Shown: piece after piece, positions 6,474-16,488 of the stretch
Layout of the letters: each line of letters starts with the position of its first letter
How positions within the stretch are numbered: position 1 is the first letter of the stretch
Assembly: GCA_003223215.1 (NCBI GenBank)
Contig: QHYH01000108.1
Location: 1-64,000 of the forward strand
Length of the DNA: 64,000 bases
Direction of reading: 5' to 3'
From: Acidobacteriota bacterium
GTDB taxonomy: Bacteria > Acidobacteriota > Terriglobia > Acidiferrales > UBA7541
Notes under the pieces: model-generated
What the model was told of the DNA's origin: nothing
The model's input: only the letters and a program-made list of their open reading frames with translations
Databases searched by the model: none
Position numbers and translations under genes: made by a program

Positions 6474-8321
6474 ATGAGACCGCATAGCTCAGGGAAACTC
6501 GTTCCCACCAAGAAGACGCCCAGCACGACGACGTGGGGTGCCAGGATCTTATTGACATTGCTGTTCTGCCTGCTTGCGGCTGGCTTCTCCCTTGCTGATG
6601 GGAAGCACAAATTGTCCAAAGATCTTGAGGCTCTGAAAGACGGCCATAACGGTGCCACCGTTGATGTGATCGTTCAATTTAACCAAACGCCGACCGTTGC
6701 ACATCACCAAAAGGTGCAGGACAAGGGCGGGGTGCTGAAAACGAAGCTCGACGCCATCAAGGGTGCCCATTATTCCGTCCCTGTTGAATCACTCCAATCG
6801 CTCGCCGACGATCCCGACGTTGCTTACATCTCGCCCAATCGTCCGCTTAGCGGCACTTCCACATCGACTCTCGATTACACCCCAGAAAGCGTCAATGCTC
6901 AAGTCGCTTGGCAGCAGTGGGGTTTGGATGGCACGGGCGTCGGAGTGGCGGTCATTGACAGCGGCGTTACCGCCGTTGGCGATCTCTACTGGTGGATTCC
7001 GTCGAATCAGACCTACGGTTCGCGCGTGGTCTATAGCCAGAACTTTGTTCCTGGCACAACGGATTCTTCGGACCAATATGGCCACGGAACGCATGTGGCC
7101 GGGATCATTGCGAGTCAAGGGTGGTTTTCCACCGGTTCGAACTTTACGCACACATTTAAAGGAATTGCGCCGAACACAAACGTCATTAACCTGCGAGTGC
7201 TAGACCAGAACGGCGCCGGTACCGACAGCAGTGTAATTGCGGCGATCCAGACGGCCATCAGCCTGAAGTCTACGTACAACATCCGAGTGATCAACCTTTC
7301 GCTTGGCCGCCAAGTCTTCGAGAGTTATACGCTCGATCCGCTCTGCCAGGCTGTCGAGGCCGCTTGGAGTGCGGGCATCGTCGTCGTTGCTGCGGCTGGC
7401 AACCAGGGCCGCAATGACAGCGCGGGCACGGAAGGTTACGGCACCATCGCGGCTCCAGGCAACGATCCGTACGCGATCACTGTGGGTGTGATGAAGACGG
7501 CAGAGACTCCCACCCGCAGCGACGACACCATTGCCAGTTACAGCTCGAAAGGACCAACGGCATACGACTTTGTCGTAAAACCTGACATCGTCGCGCCTGG
7601 AAATCAGGTCGTCTCCACGCTGGCGCCGAATGCGTCCCTATTGAGTACTCCCACCGACGTTTATCTGAGCGAGTACTCCTCCGCGACGACCTCCAGCACC
7701 GGCGGCAATACCAAGAATAATAAGAAGAACTCCACGTCGAGCCTGACCGCGAACACGATCTCGACCTCATATATGCGGCTGAGCGGCACCAGCATGGCCA
7801 CTCCTGTGGTCAGTGGCGCGGCCGTACTGCTGCTTCAGCAAAATCCGAACCTTACGCCCGATCAAGTGAAGGCCCGTTTGATGAAAACGGCCTCCAAGAA
7901 CTTTCCTGCTTACAGCACAGTCACGGACTCGACTACGGGCATCACCTACACCGATTACTACGACATTTTCACGATCGGTGCCGGCTATCTGGACATTGGC
8001 GCTGCCCTCTCCAGCAATGACCTGGCCGATGCTTCGGCTGTATCTCCGGCCGCGGTCTTTGATCCTACGACACAAAGCGTTTATCTCGTTACTGGCCAGG
8101 GCGTCGTTTGGGGAGATTCTTCACCGTGGGCCACTTCGCTTGTTTGGGGCACAAACGTCTTCGTGAACGGAACTGCGGTGCTATGGGGAAGTAGCGTTTG
8201 CTGGGGCGCGAGTTCCAACGCGGGCTTCAGCGTCGTGTGGGGCACCGGCGTTGTGTGGGGTGACACATCGAACCAAGCGACTTCCAAAGCGCTAAGCATT
8301 TTGGTTGGCGGCGAGAATTGA
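6474..8321 (+). CDS. Secreted subtilisin-like serine protease (S8), copy 3
   Basis: 615 residues with ATG at 6474 behind AAGGAG (6458-6463). The signal peptide ends near SLADG. The I9-like propeptide is followed by the S8 domain, with D162 (VIDSG), H204 (GHGTHVAG) and S440 (GTSM). A Ser/Thr/Asn/Lys-rich insert of about 30 residues sits between the N and S regions and is absent from copies 1 and 2. The C-terminus again carries VWG repeats (WGTNVF, LWGSSVCWG, VVWGTGVVWG) and ends GEN. It is closest to copy 2, consistent with tandem duplication. A good ribosome site and no own promoter signal indicate co-expression with copy 2. Confidence 0.93.
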   Translation: MRPHSSGKLVPTKKTPSTTTWGARILLTLLFCLLAAGFSLADGKHKLSKDLEALKDGHNGATVDVIVQFNQTPTVAHHQKVQDKGGVLKTKLDAIKGAHYSVPVESLQSLADDPDVAYISPNRPLSGTSTSTLDYTPESVNAQVAWQQWGLDGTGVGVAVIDSGVTAVGDLYWWIPSNQTYGSRVVYSQNFVPGTTDSSDQYGHGTHVAGIIASQGWFSTGSNFTHTFKGIAPNTNVINLRVLDQNGAGTDSSVIAAIQTAISLKSTYNIRVINLSLGRQVFESYTLDPLCQAVEAAWSAGIVVVAAAGNQGRNDSAGTEGYGTIAAPGNDPYAITVGVMKTAETPTRSDDTIASYSSKGPTAYDFVVKPDIVAPGNQVVSTLAPNASLLSTPTDVYLSEYSSATTSSTGGNTKNNKKNSTSSLTANTISTSYMRLSGTSMATPVVSGAAVLLLQQNPNLTPDQVKARLMKTASKNFPAYSTVTDSTTGITYTDYYDIFTIGAGYLDIGAALSSNDLADASAVSPAAVFDPTTQSVYLVTGQGVVWGDSSPWATSLVWGTNVFVNGTAVLWGSSVCWGASSNAGFSVVWGTGVVWGDTSNQATSKALSILVGGEN

Positions 8322-8350
8322 ACGTGCAGAGTTGGCGCGAGGCCTGACTA

Positions 8351-9079
8351 ATGACAACTAAAGCCAAACTCTACATATCGTGGATCGCCGCCGTCGGCCT
8401 CATCGTGTTGGTCGCAGGCTTGTCTCACTGGCAGTCCACGGGACTCCCACGCCTCCTCGCATTCCTTTTCCTAGCGATGGTGCTCTCTACACAAAAGATC
8501 CGTCTCCCAGGAATGAAAGGCACGATGTCGCTCAGCTTCCCGTTCATCCTGGTCGGGATCGCCGACTTCGGCTTCGGCGAAACACTTCTGCTGGGTTGCA
8601 CCGTTGCGTTCGTGCAGACCCTGTGGCACGCCAAAACCCCGCCCAGACCGGAGCAGATCGTGTTCAACATGGGGACGTTAGTGCTGTCCGCTGGATTGGC
8701 GGACTGGCTCAGCCACGCGATACTCCGGCTACTGCATCTTAATTCTCTCGTTCTGCTTCTTGCCTCTGCTTCTCTAATTTATCTGCTCCTGAACACAGGC
8801 CTGGTTGCAGGAGTCATTTCGCTGACGGAAGAAAAGCCTTTTCAGAAGGAATGGCTTCACTGCTTCTATTGGGCGTTTCCTTATTTCCTGGTGAGCGCGG
8901 TTGCTGCCGGTCTGGTCAGCACACTGAGCCACTCCGCCAGCTGGGTCGCGGGGCTCTTGGTGCTGCCGCTGATCTATCTGTGCCATTTCTGGTATCAGAT
9001 TCATGTAGAGAGAACCGTCCGCGTTCAAGCCGCCGTCCCCGGTTCGGACGAGATTTCTCCGGTCCTCGTTCAAGACTGA
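8351..9079 (+). CDS. Multi-pass membrane protein of unknown function
   Basis: 242 residues, mostly hydrophobic, with about six to seven membrane segments and a short cytoplasmic-type tail. It is the intact paralogue of the truncated gene at 209-730 (shared LPG-x2-GTMS and TLLxG blocks). GAGG lies 7 bp before the ATG, and the gene follows subtilase 3 after 29 bp, so it probably belongs to the same operon. The fold resembles N-terminal membrane modules of acidobacterial signalling proteins, but no GGDEF, HD or kinase domain is attached. A role in sensing or in export/maturation of the proteases is guesswork from position only. Confidence 0.75.
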   Translation: MTTKAKLYISWIAAVGLIVLVAGLSHWQSTGLPRLLAFLFLAMVLSTQKIRLPGMKGTMSLSFPFILVGIADFGFGETLLLGCTVAFVQTLWHAKTPPRPEQIVFNMGTLVLSAGLADWLSHAILRLLHLNSLVLLLASASLIYLLLNTGLVAGVISLTEEKPFQKEWLHCFYWAFPYFLVSAVAAGLVSTLSHSASWVAGLLVLPLIYLCHFWYQIHVERTVRVQAAVPGSDEISPVLVQD

Positions 9080-9903
9080 CCGTTTGGTTTCTCAACTCGC
9101 GACGAGGATAACTGCCCCCGTCAGGGCCCTTGCTTCCGAATTTCTGGAGTCGGCTGCTATTCCCGAAGAGGATACCACCCAAGGACTTTTCGGCTTTAGC
9201 ATGCTTGTATGTACCTATCAAGTTCAGTTGATGCGAACAACACACGTACCATTGTGAGTTATGGCAGCCCCGTCTAAGCTTCGCATACGGGAAATCGGAA
9301 AGGGGAAGCTAGGAGGCTCGGAGTGGCTCCCAACAAGTGGAAAGAGTTGTTAAGTGTCATCGAGGATGCTCGACGCTCGTCCGACACAGAGAGCAACCCA
9401 AGACCGTACGTTATCGAAGGTAACGCAAGCTCTTCGAGACCTGGTAGGGCCAGTAAAGATAAGGCGTTGGGTGGGTGGCGGCGCAGCGAGCGCGTCCGCA
9501 TCGCAATCCCCTTAGACGTTTACGTCCTTATTTAATCCCCGTTTGTCTCCATTCTCTTGGAGGATTGCAAGCCGGCGCATAGCTCCGACGACGTCGCCTT
9601 CACTGAATTCACTAATTTTATCAGCAACGCCTTGTCGCTCCAACCACAAACAGAATAAGAAAACGCAGTCCTAGATTTCGCCTGGATAGGATGGGACCAA
9701 GTGTGGCCTTCGCGCGAACTATGGGTTGTGCGCCGCTCGGCCCTCGGTCAATCGGGAGAATGAGAAATCTCAATAGTGAACTAAGCGAAAGTATCGCAGC
9801 GCGAACCGCAAAAGAAGATCACTAAGACGGCGCGCCTGACTCAAGTTATGCGGCTCGCGTGTCTCACGGGCGCTTCTACCAAGTGCCCGACGAAATCCCG
9901 CCG
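9080..9903. other. Long intergenic region, nothing recognised
   Basis: Short open frames occur (for example 9323-9535) but show no domain, no convincing ribosome site and no strand consistency. No tRNA, repeat array or IS end was recognised. Confidence 0.4.
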
Positions 9904-9927
9904 GGGAGCTGATTTATTTCAGCTCCC
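9904..9927 (-). terminator. Hairpin downstream of the TonB receptor gene
   Basis: GGGAGCTGA and TCAGCTCCC form a perfect 9-bp stem with a 6-nt loop, 40 bp past the stop of the leftward receptor gene. No clear U-tract follows, so termination strength is uncertain. Confidence 0.5.
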
Positions 9928-9966
9928 ATCGCGCGAGATGTGTCAGCATCGACGATTCATTGGCGA

Positions 9967-12900
9967 TCAGAAATAGAAGCGCAGCGAAAGCTGCAGGTTG
10001 CGCTCACCGTTTCCTGAACTGCCGCTGCCCTTCGTGAGTACTTTGCCGAAAGTGCTGAGGTTCGCGGGATTAAGGCTTGGATTGTTCCAATTGGGGTGGT
10101 TCCAAACGTTGAAGGCCTCGGCGCGGAACTGGAGCCCGTAGCGCTCAGTGATCGGAAAGCTCTTGAAGAGTCCCATGTTCCAGTTCTCGAGTCCGGGTTG
10201 ATAGAGGACGTCGCGTACACGTTGGGTGACGAACGTTCCGGCAGCTGGTTTAGTGAAAATCGGGGATCCGTCGGGATTGGTGGTGGAGAGCCACTGGCCG
10301 TTCGGGCCGAACGTCTTGACAAGATGGGGAGTACCGTTCATGGCCCAAAATTGGCCGTTATTGCCGCAACCAAAGTTGGCGTCCTGGCCGACGCCAGCGA
10401 AGTCTTGGCCGCTCTGGATCGCATTACAAGGAGTTCCGGTCTGGTACTGGACGATGCCGCTGATTTGCCAGTCGCCCAGAGCCTTGCCGAGGAAGCCGTT
10501 GTGTCCATGAAGGAACGGAAGCTGGTACAAGTAGTTAGCGACGAAGATATGACGGACGTCGAATTCCGACGGCCCCCACAACATACTTATGTCGTAGGTA
10601 TCGGGGACGACGTCGCGCTGGTTCGAGCCACTATCCATACTCTTGGACAGAGTATAGGAGGCGCCGAACTGGAGGCCGTTTCTGAAGCGGCGGCTCCAGT
10701 TCACCTGAAGCGAGTTGTACAGGGAGTTCGCGACGTTGTCTGTCCGGCGGATGGTGCCGAAACCCTGGTACGGCCGGACGGCATTGATGTTGGCGGTGGG
10801 GTTGGCAGCCCGTTGGGCGAGGGTTGGCTGATTGATATCGGCCTCGCGCTGCTGATGCAAACCTCGGTGCGCAACATAGCCAACGCTGACTATGGAATTC
10901 CAAGGGAGTTGGCGCTCGACGGTGACATTCCATGCCCAGGACTCGGGATTCTTGAAAGCTTTGCTTTGGGTGGTCACAACCAGCGGAACCGCATTTGTTC
11001 CGCCCCCTCCGGGGTTGTCCACGGAGCCAAACGACACGCTGGCGTTGGGCTGGAAGGGCGGGTTGCCGCCGAGGAAGATGGAGTCGCTGACGCCCAGGCG
11101 AGTGAAGAAGCGACCTGCGCCGGTGCGGATCACGGTTTTGTTGTTGAGCTGATAGGCGATACCCACGCGCGGCTGGATATCACCCCACTGAATGTCCGAG
11201 TAGTGGTCGGGTACGCCTCGAAACAGGCCATTGTAAAGACCGGAACTCGCTTCGGGGAAATGGCTAGATGCATTGGACGGGAAGCCGCTGCCGGGAATCA
11301 CCATGCCGTTGTAAAGCTGAGCGATGGTGGGGGTTCCGGTAATGAGTCCGGTCGTCGGGCTGACAGTCGGCGCCAAAGTCGAGTCATAGAACGCGGGGTC
11401 GAAGACGATCATGTTTCCCCAGGTGGCGTGATAAGGAACGATTACTGAATATCGCGCGCCCAAGGTGAGGGTTAGGTTCTGCTTGACCTTCCACGTATCC
11501 TGACCGAAGCCCTCCCACATGCTGCCGCGGAAGATGGTGTAAGCGCGGTGGCCGATTTCGGAATAGGTGTCAAACAGGCCGAGGGCGGCGTTGGCAACGG
11601 CGGCATTCGAAGTCGCAGCCTGGTATCCTGGGCGGATGAATTTTCCGCCATTGTCGCTAAAACCAAATTGGCCATTCTGGTTGTTCGTGCAGGTAGAGCA
11701 GGCTGAAACGTTGATTTCGTCGTTATCATTTTCACCGGAGTGCTCATATAAGCCACCGAACTTGAAGGTATGATTGCCGCGAATCCAGGTGACACTGTCA
11801 GATATGTCGAAGATGGGACCCGTGGAATGAGACGGGTAAGGCCCACCGTTCAAGGTAGAGAAGTTCGTCATATTGACCGAAGGAATGCGGGTGGGAAGCA
11901 ACTTTTCGCTAGCCGGGAAAATGTACGGGTAGTTGAGGCCGAAGAATCCCGGACCTTGCGCGGCGCCTTTTGTGCGATCCAGAAAGTGTGCAGCATCAAT
12001 GGGGATATAGACCTGGTCCAAGCTAAAGGTGAACAAGACCTCGTTCACCTTGTTCGGGCTGAGGGTCCAGACGTGGTCGATGGAGTTGGTTTGATTTGGG
12101 CGATTAAAGTATTTAGGAGTTTCGTTGGTGTTGCCGTCAAGCGGCTGATACTCCCAGAAAGTGAAATACGTACGCCGGAACTGAAGGCGCTGCTTGCTGC
12201 TCAAATTGAGATCGACGGCGTAAGTATCTTTGCGTTGATTTTGCGGGTGTGAGGCGGAGAAGAACCAGTTGAAGGTGCCGATGGGCGTAGTCAGATTTGG
12301 TACAGGCCAAGCGTTGAGGATTCCCAGCCCATTTGGTGTAGCCGTTGAACCGGTGGTAGCTGTACCTGGCGCGGGGATAATGTTCCCGGGAAAAGGCAGG
12401 TTCGTTTTCGGATCGACCAACTGCACGGGGTCGCCAGTGAAAATGTTTTTGACCAACAATTCGCTGAAATTGCCCTGGCGCATCAGCAGAGTCGGGACGG
12501 TCTGAAGCTGAGTATCGGTGAAAACATACCTCACCCACTCCTGGCCCCAGTACCAAAAGACTTTGTTCTTGCCAGTGTTGAAGTGGTTAGGGATATAAAA
12601 CGGCCCGCCGATGTTGTATCCAAACTGGTTGTAATGAACGGGGGCGGTGATTTTGGTGAAGAGCGGGTTGGCATTGCGCTGCCAGGGATTAGCGTTGAAG
12701 ATGGTATTTCGCGCGTACTCGTAGACGGCGCCGTGGAAGTCTTGGCCTCCCGCTTTGGAGACGATGCGAATCTGCCCGCCGGAGGACCTGCCGTATTCGG
12801 CACCGTAATCGGTGGTCAGGATCTGAATTTCCTGGGTGGAATCCACGTCGGCGGACCCGAGGCTGGTTCCATTCGACCGAGTACGAACGGCAGGAGCGCC

Positions 12901-13512
12901 GTCAAACGTAATCAAACTTTCCGGCGTGCGTGCGCCGTTGATGTTCGAGGGTCCCTGGCTGAAGCTGAAACTTAGGTTGGCGAGGTTGCCGCCGCGCGTT
13001 CCGGGCACCAAGTTGGCCATGAAGATGGGGTTGCGGCCGTTAAGCTCGAGGGAATCGATCTGTTCGCGGGTGACGAGCTTTTGGACTGTGGCAGATTCCG
13101 TTTGCAGAGTGACCGCCGAGGCTGACACTTCCACTGTTTGGCTCGCCACTCCTACCGTCAGCGACGCGTCGATCACCAGGTCGGCGGCTGGGTCCAGCTT
13201 GTTGTCCTTGCTTTCGAACTTCTGGAATCCTGACGCTTCCACTGTCAACGTATACAGCCCTGGCGGAACGTTCGTGATGACGTAGTAGCCCGATTCATTA
13301 GTGGCCGCCTGCCGTTCCACGCCGCCATTGTTACTTCGCACGGTGACCTTGGCGTTCGGAACCGTCGCCCCTGACGGATCTTTTGCGAATCCCGAGATCC
13401 TTCCGAGGTCCGATTGCGCCCGCAGAATTCCTGGCGTGCATACGACCGCCCAAAGCGCCAGCACGCCCGCCAACACAACTAGCCACGAAACACGTCCGTT
13501 TCGAATCATCAC
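9967..13512 (-). CDS. Oar-like TonB-dependent receptor
   Basis: 1181 residues. An N-terminal signal peptide ends near LRAQ, followed by a carboxypeptidase-regulatory-like (CarboxypepD_reg) beta-sandwich (about 34-125, with the GLYTLTVEASGF element), a plug domain and a long outer-membrane beta-barrel ending in the C-terminal aromatic LRFYF. This architecture is the large Oar-like family that is expanded in Acidobacteriota. It should import polymers, oligosaccharides or chelates using TonB energy; the substrate cannot be told. No SusD-like or degradative gene is adjacent. A hairpin follows the stop. GC and codon use look native. Confidence 0.93.
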   Translation of the reverse strand: MMIRNGRVSWLVVLAGVLALWAVVCTPGILRAQSDLGRISGFAKDPSGATVPNAKVTVRSNNGGVERQAATNESGYYVITNVPPGLYTLTVEASGFQKFESKDNKLDPAADLVIDASLTVGVASQTVEVSASAVTLQTESATVQKLVTREQIDSLELNGRNPIFMANLVPGTRGGNLANLSFSFSQGPSNINGARTPESLITFDGAPAVRTRSNGTSLGSADVDSTQEIQILTTDYGAEYGRSSGGQIRIVSKAGGQDFHGAVYEYARNTIFNANPWQRNANPLFTKITAPVHYNQFGYNIGGPFYIPNHFNTGKNKVFWYWGQEWVRYVFTDTQLQTVPTLLMRQGNFSELLVKNIFTGDPVQLVDPKTNLPFPGNIIPAPGTATTGSTATPNGLGILNAWPVPNLTTPIGTFNWFFSASHPQNQRKDTYAVDLNLSSKQRLQFRRTYFTFWEYQPLDGNTNETPKYFNRPNQTNSIDHVWTLSPNKVNEVLFTFSLDQVYIPIDAAHFLDRTKGAAQGPGFFGLNYPYIFPASEKLLPTRIPSVNMTNFSTLNGGPYPSHSTGPIFDISDSVTWIRGNHTFKFGGLYEHSGENDNDEINVSACSTCTNNQNGQFGFSDNGGKFIRPGYQAATSNAAVANAALGLFDTYSEIGHRAYTIFRGSMWEGFGQDTWKVKQNLTLTLGARYSVIVPYHATWGNMIVFDPAFYDSTLAPTVSPTTGLITGTPTIAQLYNGMVIPGSGFPSNASSHFPEASSGLYNGLFRGVPDHYSDIQWGDIQPRVGIAYQLNNKTVIRTGAGRFFTRLGVSDSIFLGGNPPFQPNASVSFGSVDNPGGGGTNAVPLVVTTQSKAFKNPESWAWNVTVERQLPWNSIVSVGYVAHRGLHQQREADINQPTLAQRAANPTANINAVRPYQGFGTIRRTDNVANSLYNSLQVNWSRRFRNGLQFGASYTLSKSMDSGSNQRDVVPDTYDISMLWGPSEFDVRHIFVANYLYQLPFLHGHNGFLGKALGDWQISGIVQYQTGTPCNAIQSGQDFAGVGQDANFGCGNNGQFWAMNGTPHLVKTFGPNGQWLSTTNPDGSPIFTKPAAGTFVTQRVRDVLYQPGLENWNMGLFKSFPITERYGLQFRAEAFNVWNHPNWNNPSLNPANLSTFGKVLTKGSGSSGNGERNLQLSLRFYF

Positions 13513-14267
13513 CCCTCCTCAAACGGCTTCAGCCAACGCTCGCATTCGCGATGCATGCAGATTTGGTTTCACTCGGAATACACCCACTTGCTCGGACAAC
13601 CAAAAGGGCAGCGCCGTCTTTTGACCTGCCCTCGCCGGAGCCTGAATGGACCAGCGACGAAGCAAGGCACTCTTACACCCAGACGCGCACCAGGTCAATA
13701 CCCGAAATGGAAAATTCAAGAGGCAGAAAACACGATTTTACATTTTGCGACAGCGCCAATGGCCAGTTACGCAATCGCTCCAGCAGAGCAAGCTACCCGC
13801 GCCGGTGAGTCTGTGGGATTCCGCTAAGAAATAAATCAGGTAAACACCAAATTGCTTCTCAGGTGGCTCCCCGGATGTGGCAAGGCTGAGGAAATGCACA
13901 GCTCGCTGAAAGCTATTGAATTTCAGCACACGTGAAAACTCCCACTCGCTGAAAGCAACGGGTTGTTGCACTTAGCCGAGCGCCGGTGCGCAGGACTCGC
14001 AAACTGCTTCGAGAACCGCAGCGTCGAAGAGTCCGGGGTCCCCTTTTTCCACAGGCCTCTCCAGCATCGAAAGCCGATGGCACCCAAAAACCGACGGAGA
14101 TCCGGTCGCTTACCGAAGTCCGGGAGGAATGGAACGAATCAGCGAGTGAATCGGCTCGCCGCAAGCGGCAGCCTTTTTTACGGACGGCGTCTCATTTGAT
14201 TCGTCGCGGAGCGCCCGCTCGTCAGTTGCGTAAAGTCAGCCACTTGACTGTCGCGCGCGGCGCAGCG
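13513..14267. other. Intergenic region between the TonB receptor and hpf
   Basis: The region lies between the receptor's start and hpf's end, both read leftward, so it should hold the receptor promoter. Several overlapping short frames exist on both strands without domain content. I see no RNA gene or convincing promoter. Confidence 0.35.
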
Positions 14268-14624
14268 TCACGTCAGAACGACTTCGCGAGTGCTGGGGCG
14301 GCGCTTGCGCTTCCACTCGTAATCCTTGCGCAGTTTCTCTTGGTGCTTTTTCACCTGAGCTTCCAGGTCGCTGAATGCTTTCTTGCAGCTTGTGCGCACC
14401 GTGGCGGCTTCGCCGGTGGCGCGAAGGGTCCCCGACGGCAGCGAAAGCGTCAGGGCGCAGCAAAGTTCCTGCGTGTGGGGGTTCACAGAAAACCCGCCAT
14501 GCAGCTGGACCAGGTCGGGGGAGTAGCTCTTTAGCAGTTTCTGCAGTTTGGCAACGTGGCGCTCGACTTCAACTTCCACCGGCTTGTGCGATTCGACATG
14601 CTTGTAATTGATGGAGAGTTTCAT
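14268..14624 (-). CDS. hpf: Ribosome hibernation-promoting factor (short HPF/YfiA family)
   Basis: 118 residues matching the S30EA / sigma-54-modulation domain: an N-terminal beta strand with HVESHKPVEVEVERHV, then alternating strand and helix, with a basic C-terminal tail (KRKRRPSTREV). The long-form C-terminal dimerisation domain is absent, so this is a short HPF. It would bind in the 30S A/P region and stabilise idle ribosomes. AGGTG lies 6 bp before the ATG. A small overlapping frame with a strong ribosome site (14569-14700) sits in front and might couple to it. Confidence 0.88.
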   Translation of the reverse strand: MKLSINYKHVESHKPVEVEVERHVAKLQKLLKSYSPDLVQLHGGFSVNPHTQELCCALTLSLPSGTLRATGEAATVRTSCKKAFSDLEAQVKKHQEKLRKDYEWKRKRRPSTREVVLT

Positions 14625-14700
14625 GTTTGCACCTGTAGAACTTCTCAGGAAGGGGCAGGCGAACGAGGTCTCGCAAGTTGGACCGCATCAGCCACAGCAT
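14569..14700 (-). CDS. Possible 43-codon leader ORF overlapping hpf
   Basis: An ATG at 14700 follows GGAGGTGA (14709-14716 on this strand), one of the best Shine-Dalgarno sequences in the window. The frame runs 43 codons and ends inside hpf in another frame. The product has no recognisable feature. It could be a translational leader for hpf or a chance occurrence; conservation would decide. Confidence 0.25.
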   Translation of the reverse strand: MLWLMRSNLRDLVRLPLPEKFYRCKHETLHQLQACRIAQAGGS

Positions 14701-14950
14701 AGCAGCCTGTCACCTCCGGGGCAACGGTGTCTATCACTGCCATCACTCCTATCACTCCTCTGGGATTTTGTGTTACCTCACGGTTGCCAGCTGCCGCGTG
14801 CTGATCGAATCAAACGAAAATCGCCAGCGACTGCCGCCCGCGCCGACACGGCGCAAGCCGTACATTGACACTTCTCTGCCCTTCTTACTACTCTGCTCGC
14901 GGCGCAAACCCATTTATAGTCAGGCAGTAGTAGCGACGTACGTGTATATA
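14625..14950. other. Divergent promoter region between hpf and the DUF72 gene
   Basis: The region holds the possible hpf leader ORF and, at 14947-14952, a TATAAT hexamer just before the DUF72 gene without a good -35 partner. Short ATCACTCC-type repeats occur at about 14740-14760. Nothing else was recognised. Confidence 0.35.
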
Positions 14951-16027
14951 ATGACCAGCGGAGCACCCATGCAGCCGCGCAAACGCAAAACCTCATTGCC
15001 CGCCAGGGTGTTTGCACCGAGGGCGCCTAACGAGGCGAACACAGGCCCCGATTCCCTTCCGCATCTCGGCGCTCACGAGCCGCACGCGGCGCCGGACAAC
15101 GCCTCCCGGCACATGCTCCGCATCGGCCCCGCGGGATGGTCGTATCCGGACTGGGACGGTTTCGTTTATCCCTCTCGGCGGCCGCGCGGCTTCCATGAGG
15201 CCGCGTATCTGTCCGAGTTTTTCGACACCATCGAAATCAATACTTCGTTTTACCAGCCGCTCAAACTGGAGACTGCCAAGCAATGGGTTGACCTCGTCTC
15301 CGGTAATCGCAGCTTTGTTTTTACCGCGAAACTTTGGCGGCGCTTCACCCACGACATCGCTTTCACCACCTCCGGCTCGGCCGAGGACGAGCGCGCCGTC
15401 CGCGCCGGCTTCGACGTGTTGTGCGCTGCCGGCAAACTCGGCGCCGTACTACTGCAATTCCCTTTTTCCTTCCATCGCACCAAGGAGAACATGGCGTATC
15501 TTTCCGCGGTGCTGCTGCGCTTTCGCGATTATCCGCTGGTCGTCGAAGTGCGCCACGATACCTGGAACGCCCCCGAAACGCTGGCCCTGCTGCATGAGCA
15601 CGGCGCCGGCATTTGCAACATCGATCAGCCCATCATTGGGCGTTCGCTCGCGCCTTCCGCGCAAGCGACTTCGCCTGTCGGCTATGTCCGCCTGCACGGC
15701 CGCCGCTACGATACTTGGTTCACCGACGACGAAAATGTTCCGGCGCACGAGCGCTACAACTATCTGTACTCGCCGGAAGAGCTCGACCCGTGGATCGCGC
15801 GCGTCCGCAAAGTCAGCGAGCATACGCAGCGGTCGTTCGTCATCACCAACAACCATTTTCAAGGGAAGGCCGTCGTCAATGCGCTCGAGCTCATCAGCAT
15901 CCTGAAGAACCAAAAAGTGAAAGTGCCGGAGCCGTTGCGCCAGCATTATCCCGAACTCAACGCCATTGCCGACCAGCCTCCCGCCGAACCCCTGCTGTTT
16001 GTTTTGGACCGACCAAGGACACCATAA
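14951..16027 (+). CDS. DUF72 family protein (YecE-like)
   Basis: 358 residues from ATG 14951; ATG 14969, which has GGAG 5 bp upstream, is equally good. After about 55 low-complexity residues comes the DUF72 TIM-barrel-like domain: IGPAGWSYPDW, YLSEFFDTIEINTSFY, a LLQFPFSF segment, VVEVRHDTW and the C-terminal ITNNHFQGKAVVNA block. DUF72 proteins are widespread and still of unclear function; the fold resembles xylose-isomerase-type barrels. A terminator-like hairpin lies about 330 bp downstream. The gene stands alone. Confidence 0.88.
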   Translation: MTSGAPMQPRKRKTSLPARVFAPRAPNEANTGPDSLPHLGAHEPHAAPDNASRHMLRIGPAGWSYPDWDGFVYPSRRPRGFHEAAYLSEFFDTIEINTSFYQPLKLETAKQWVDLVSGNRSFVFTAKLWRRFTHDIAFTTSGSAEDERAVRAGFDVLCAAGKLGAVLLQFPFSFHRTKENMAYLSAVLLRFRDYPLVVEVRHDTWNAPETLALLHEHGAGICNIDQPIIGRSLAPSAQATSPVGYVRLHGRRYDTWFTDDENVPAHERYNYLYSPEELDPWIARVRKVSEHTQRSFVITNNHFQGKAVVNALELISILKNQKVKVPEPLRQHYPELNAIADQPPAEPLLFVLDRPRTP

Positions 16028-16488
16028 AGTAAAGACGCGTGGCTTCCGGCTCGCGAGTTAAAGCGCCTGGGCGTGCTCTCGGTGCCAGGGTTCTATGACC
16101 ACCTTCGCGCTCCCATCCACGAACGGATGGTTCTCCGAGCCCCCCCGACCATGCCGTAGCCTCCTCGGCAAACATCAGCTGGTAGCCGCTCTGTGGTCGG
16201 GCTACAGCAGGCTCCAAGTCGCGGATGGCCTGCGTCCCACCAAATTTGCGCGCCATTACCTGATTTATTGCTGCGACCTAGACCACGCTCAGGTAGGGTG
16301 CCACTGGGCTAGTCGCCGGAGAATTTCCGAATCTTCACGTTACAAGGGAGTCCGAGGCGGCCCGAAACCTCAAGGCGGGCCGCGCCTTTTGCTGGAAGAA
16401 GCGAATGAATCTCTCGACGGCTGCGGCCCTTCGGGGGACAAGTTGGCAACCAACGTAGAAAAGCCTTGAATCGACATCTTAACGCCTC
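16028..16488. other. Intergenic region after the DUF72 gene
   Basis: No gene was recognised. The only structure is the GC-rich hairpin with a T-tract at 16355-16390. Confidence 0.4.
16355..16390 (+). terminator. GC-rich hairpin with T-tract
   Basis: AGGCGGCCCG pairs with CGGGCCGC plus GCCT around an 11-nt loop, and TTTT follows. This fits a Rho-independent terminator reading rightward. Confidence 0.45.

Noticed and set aside
10096-11448. 450-codon plus-strand frame inside the TonB receptor gene
   Set aside because: It is a mirror of the receptor's coding frame with no domain or ribosome site.
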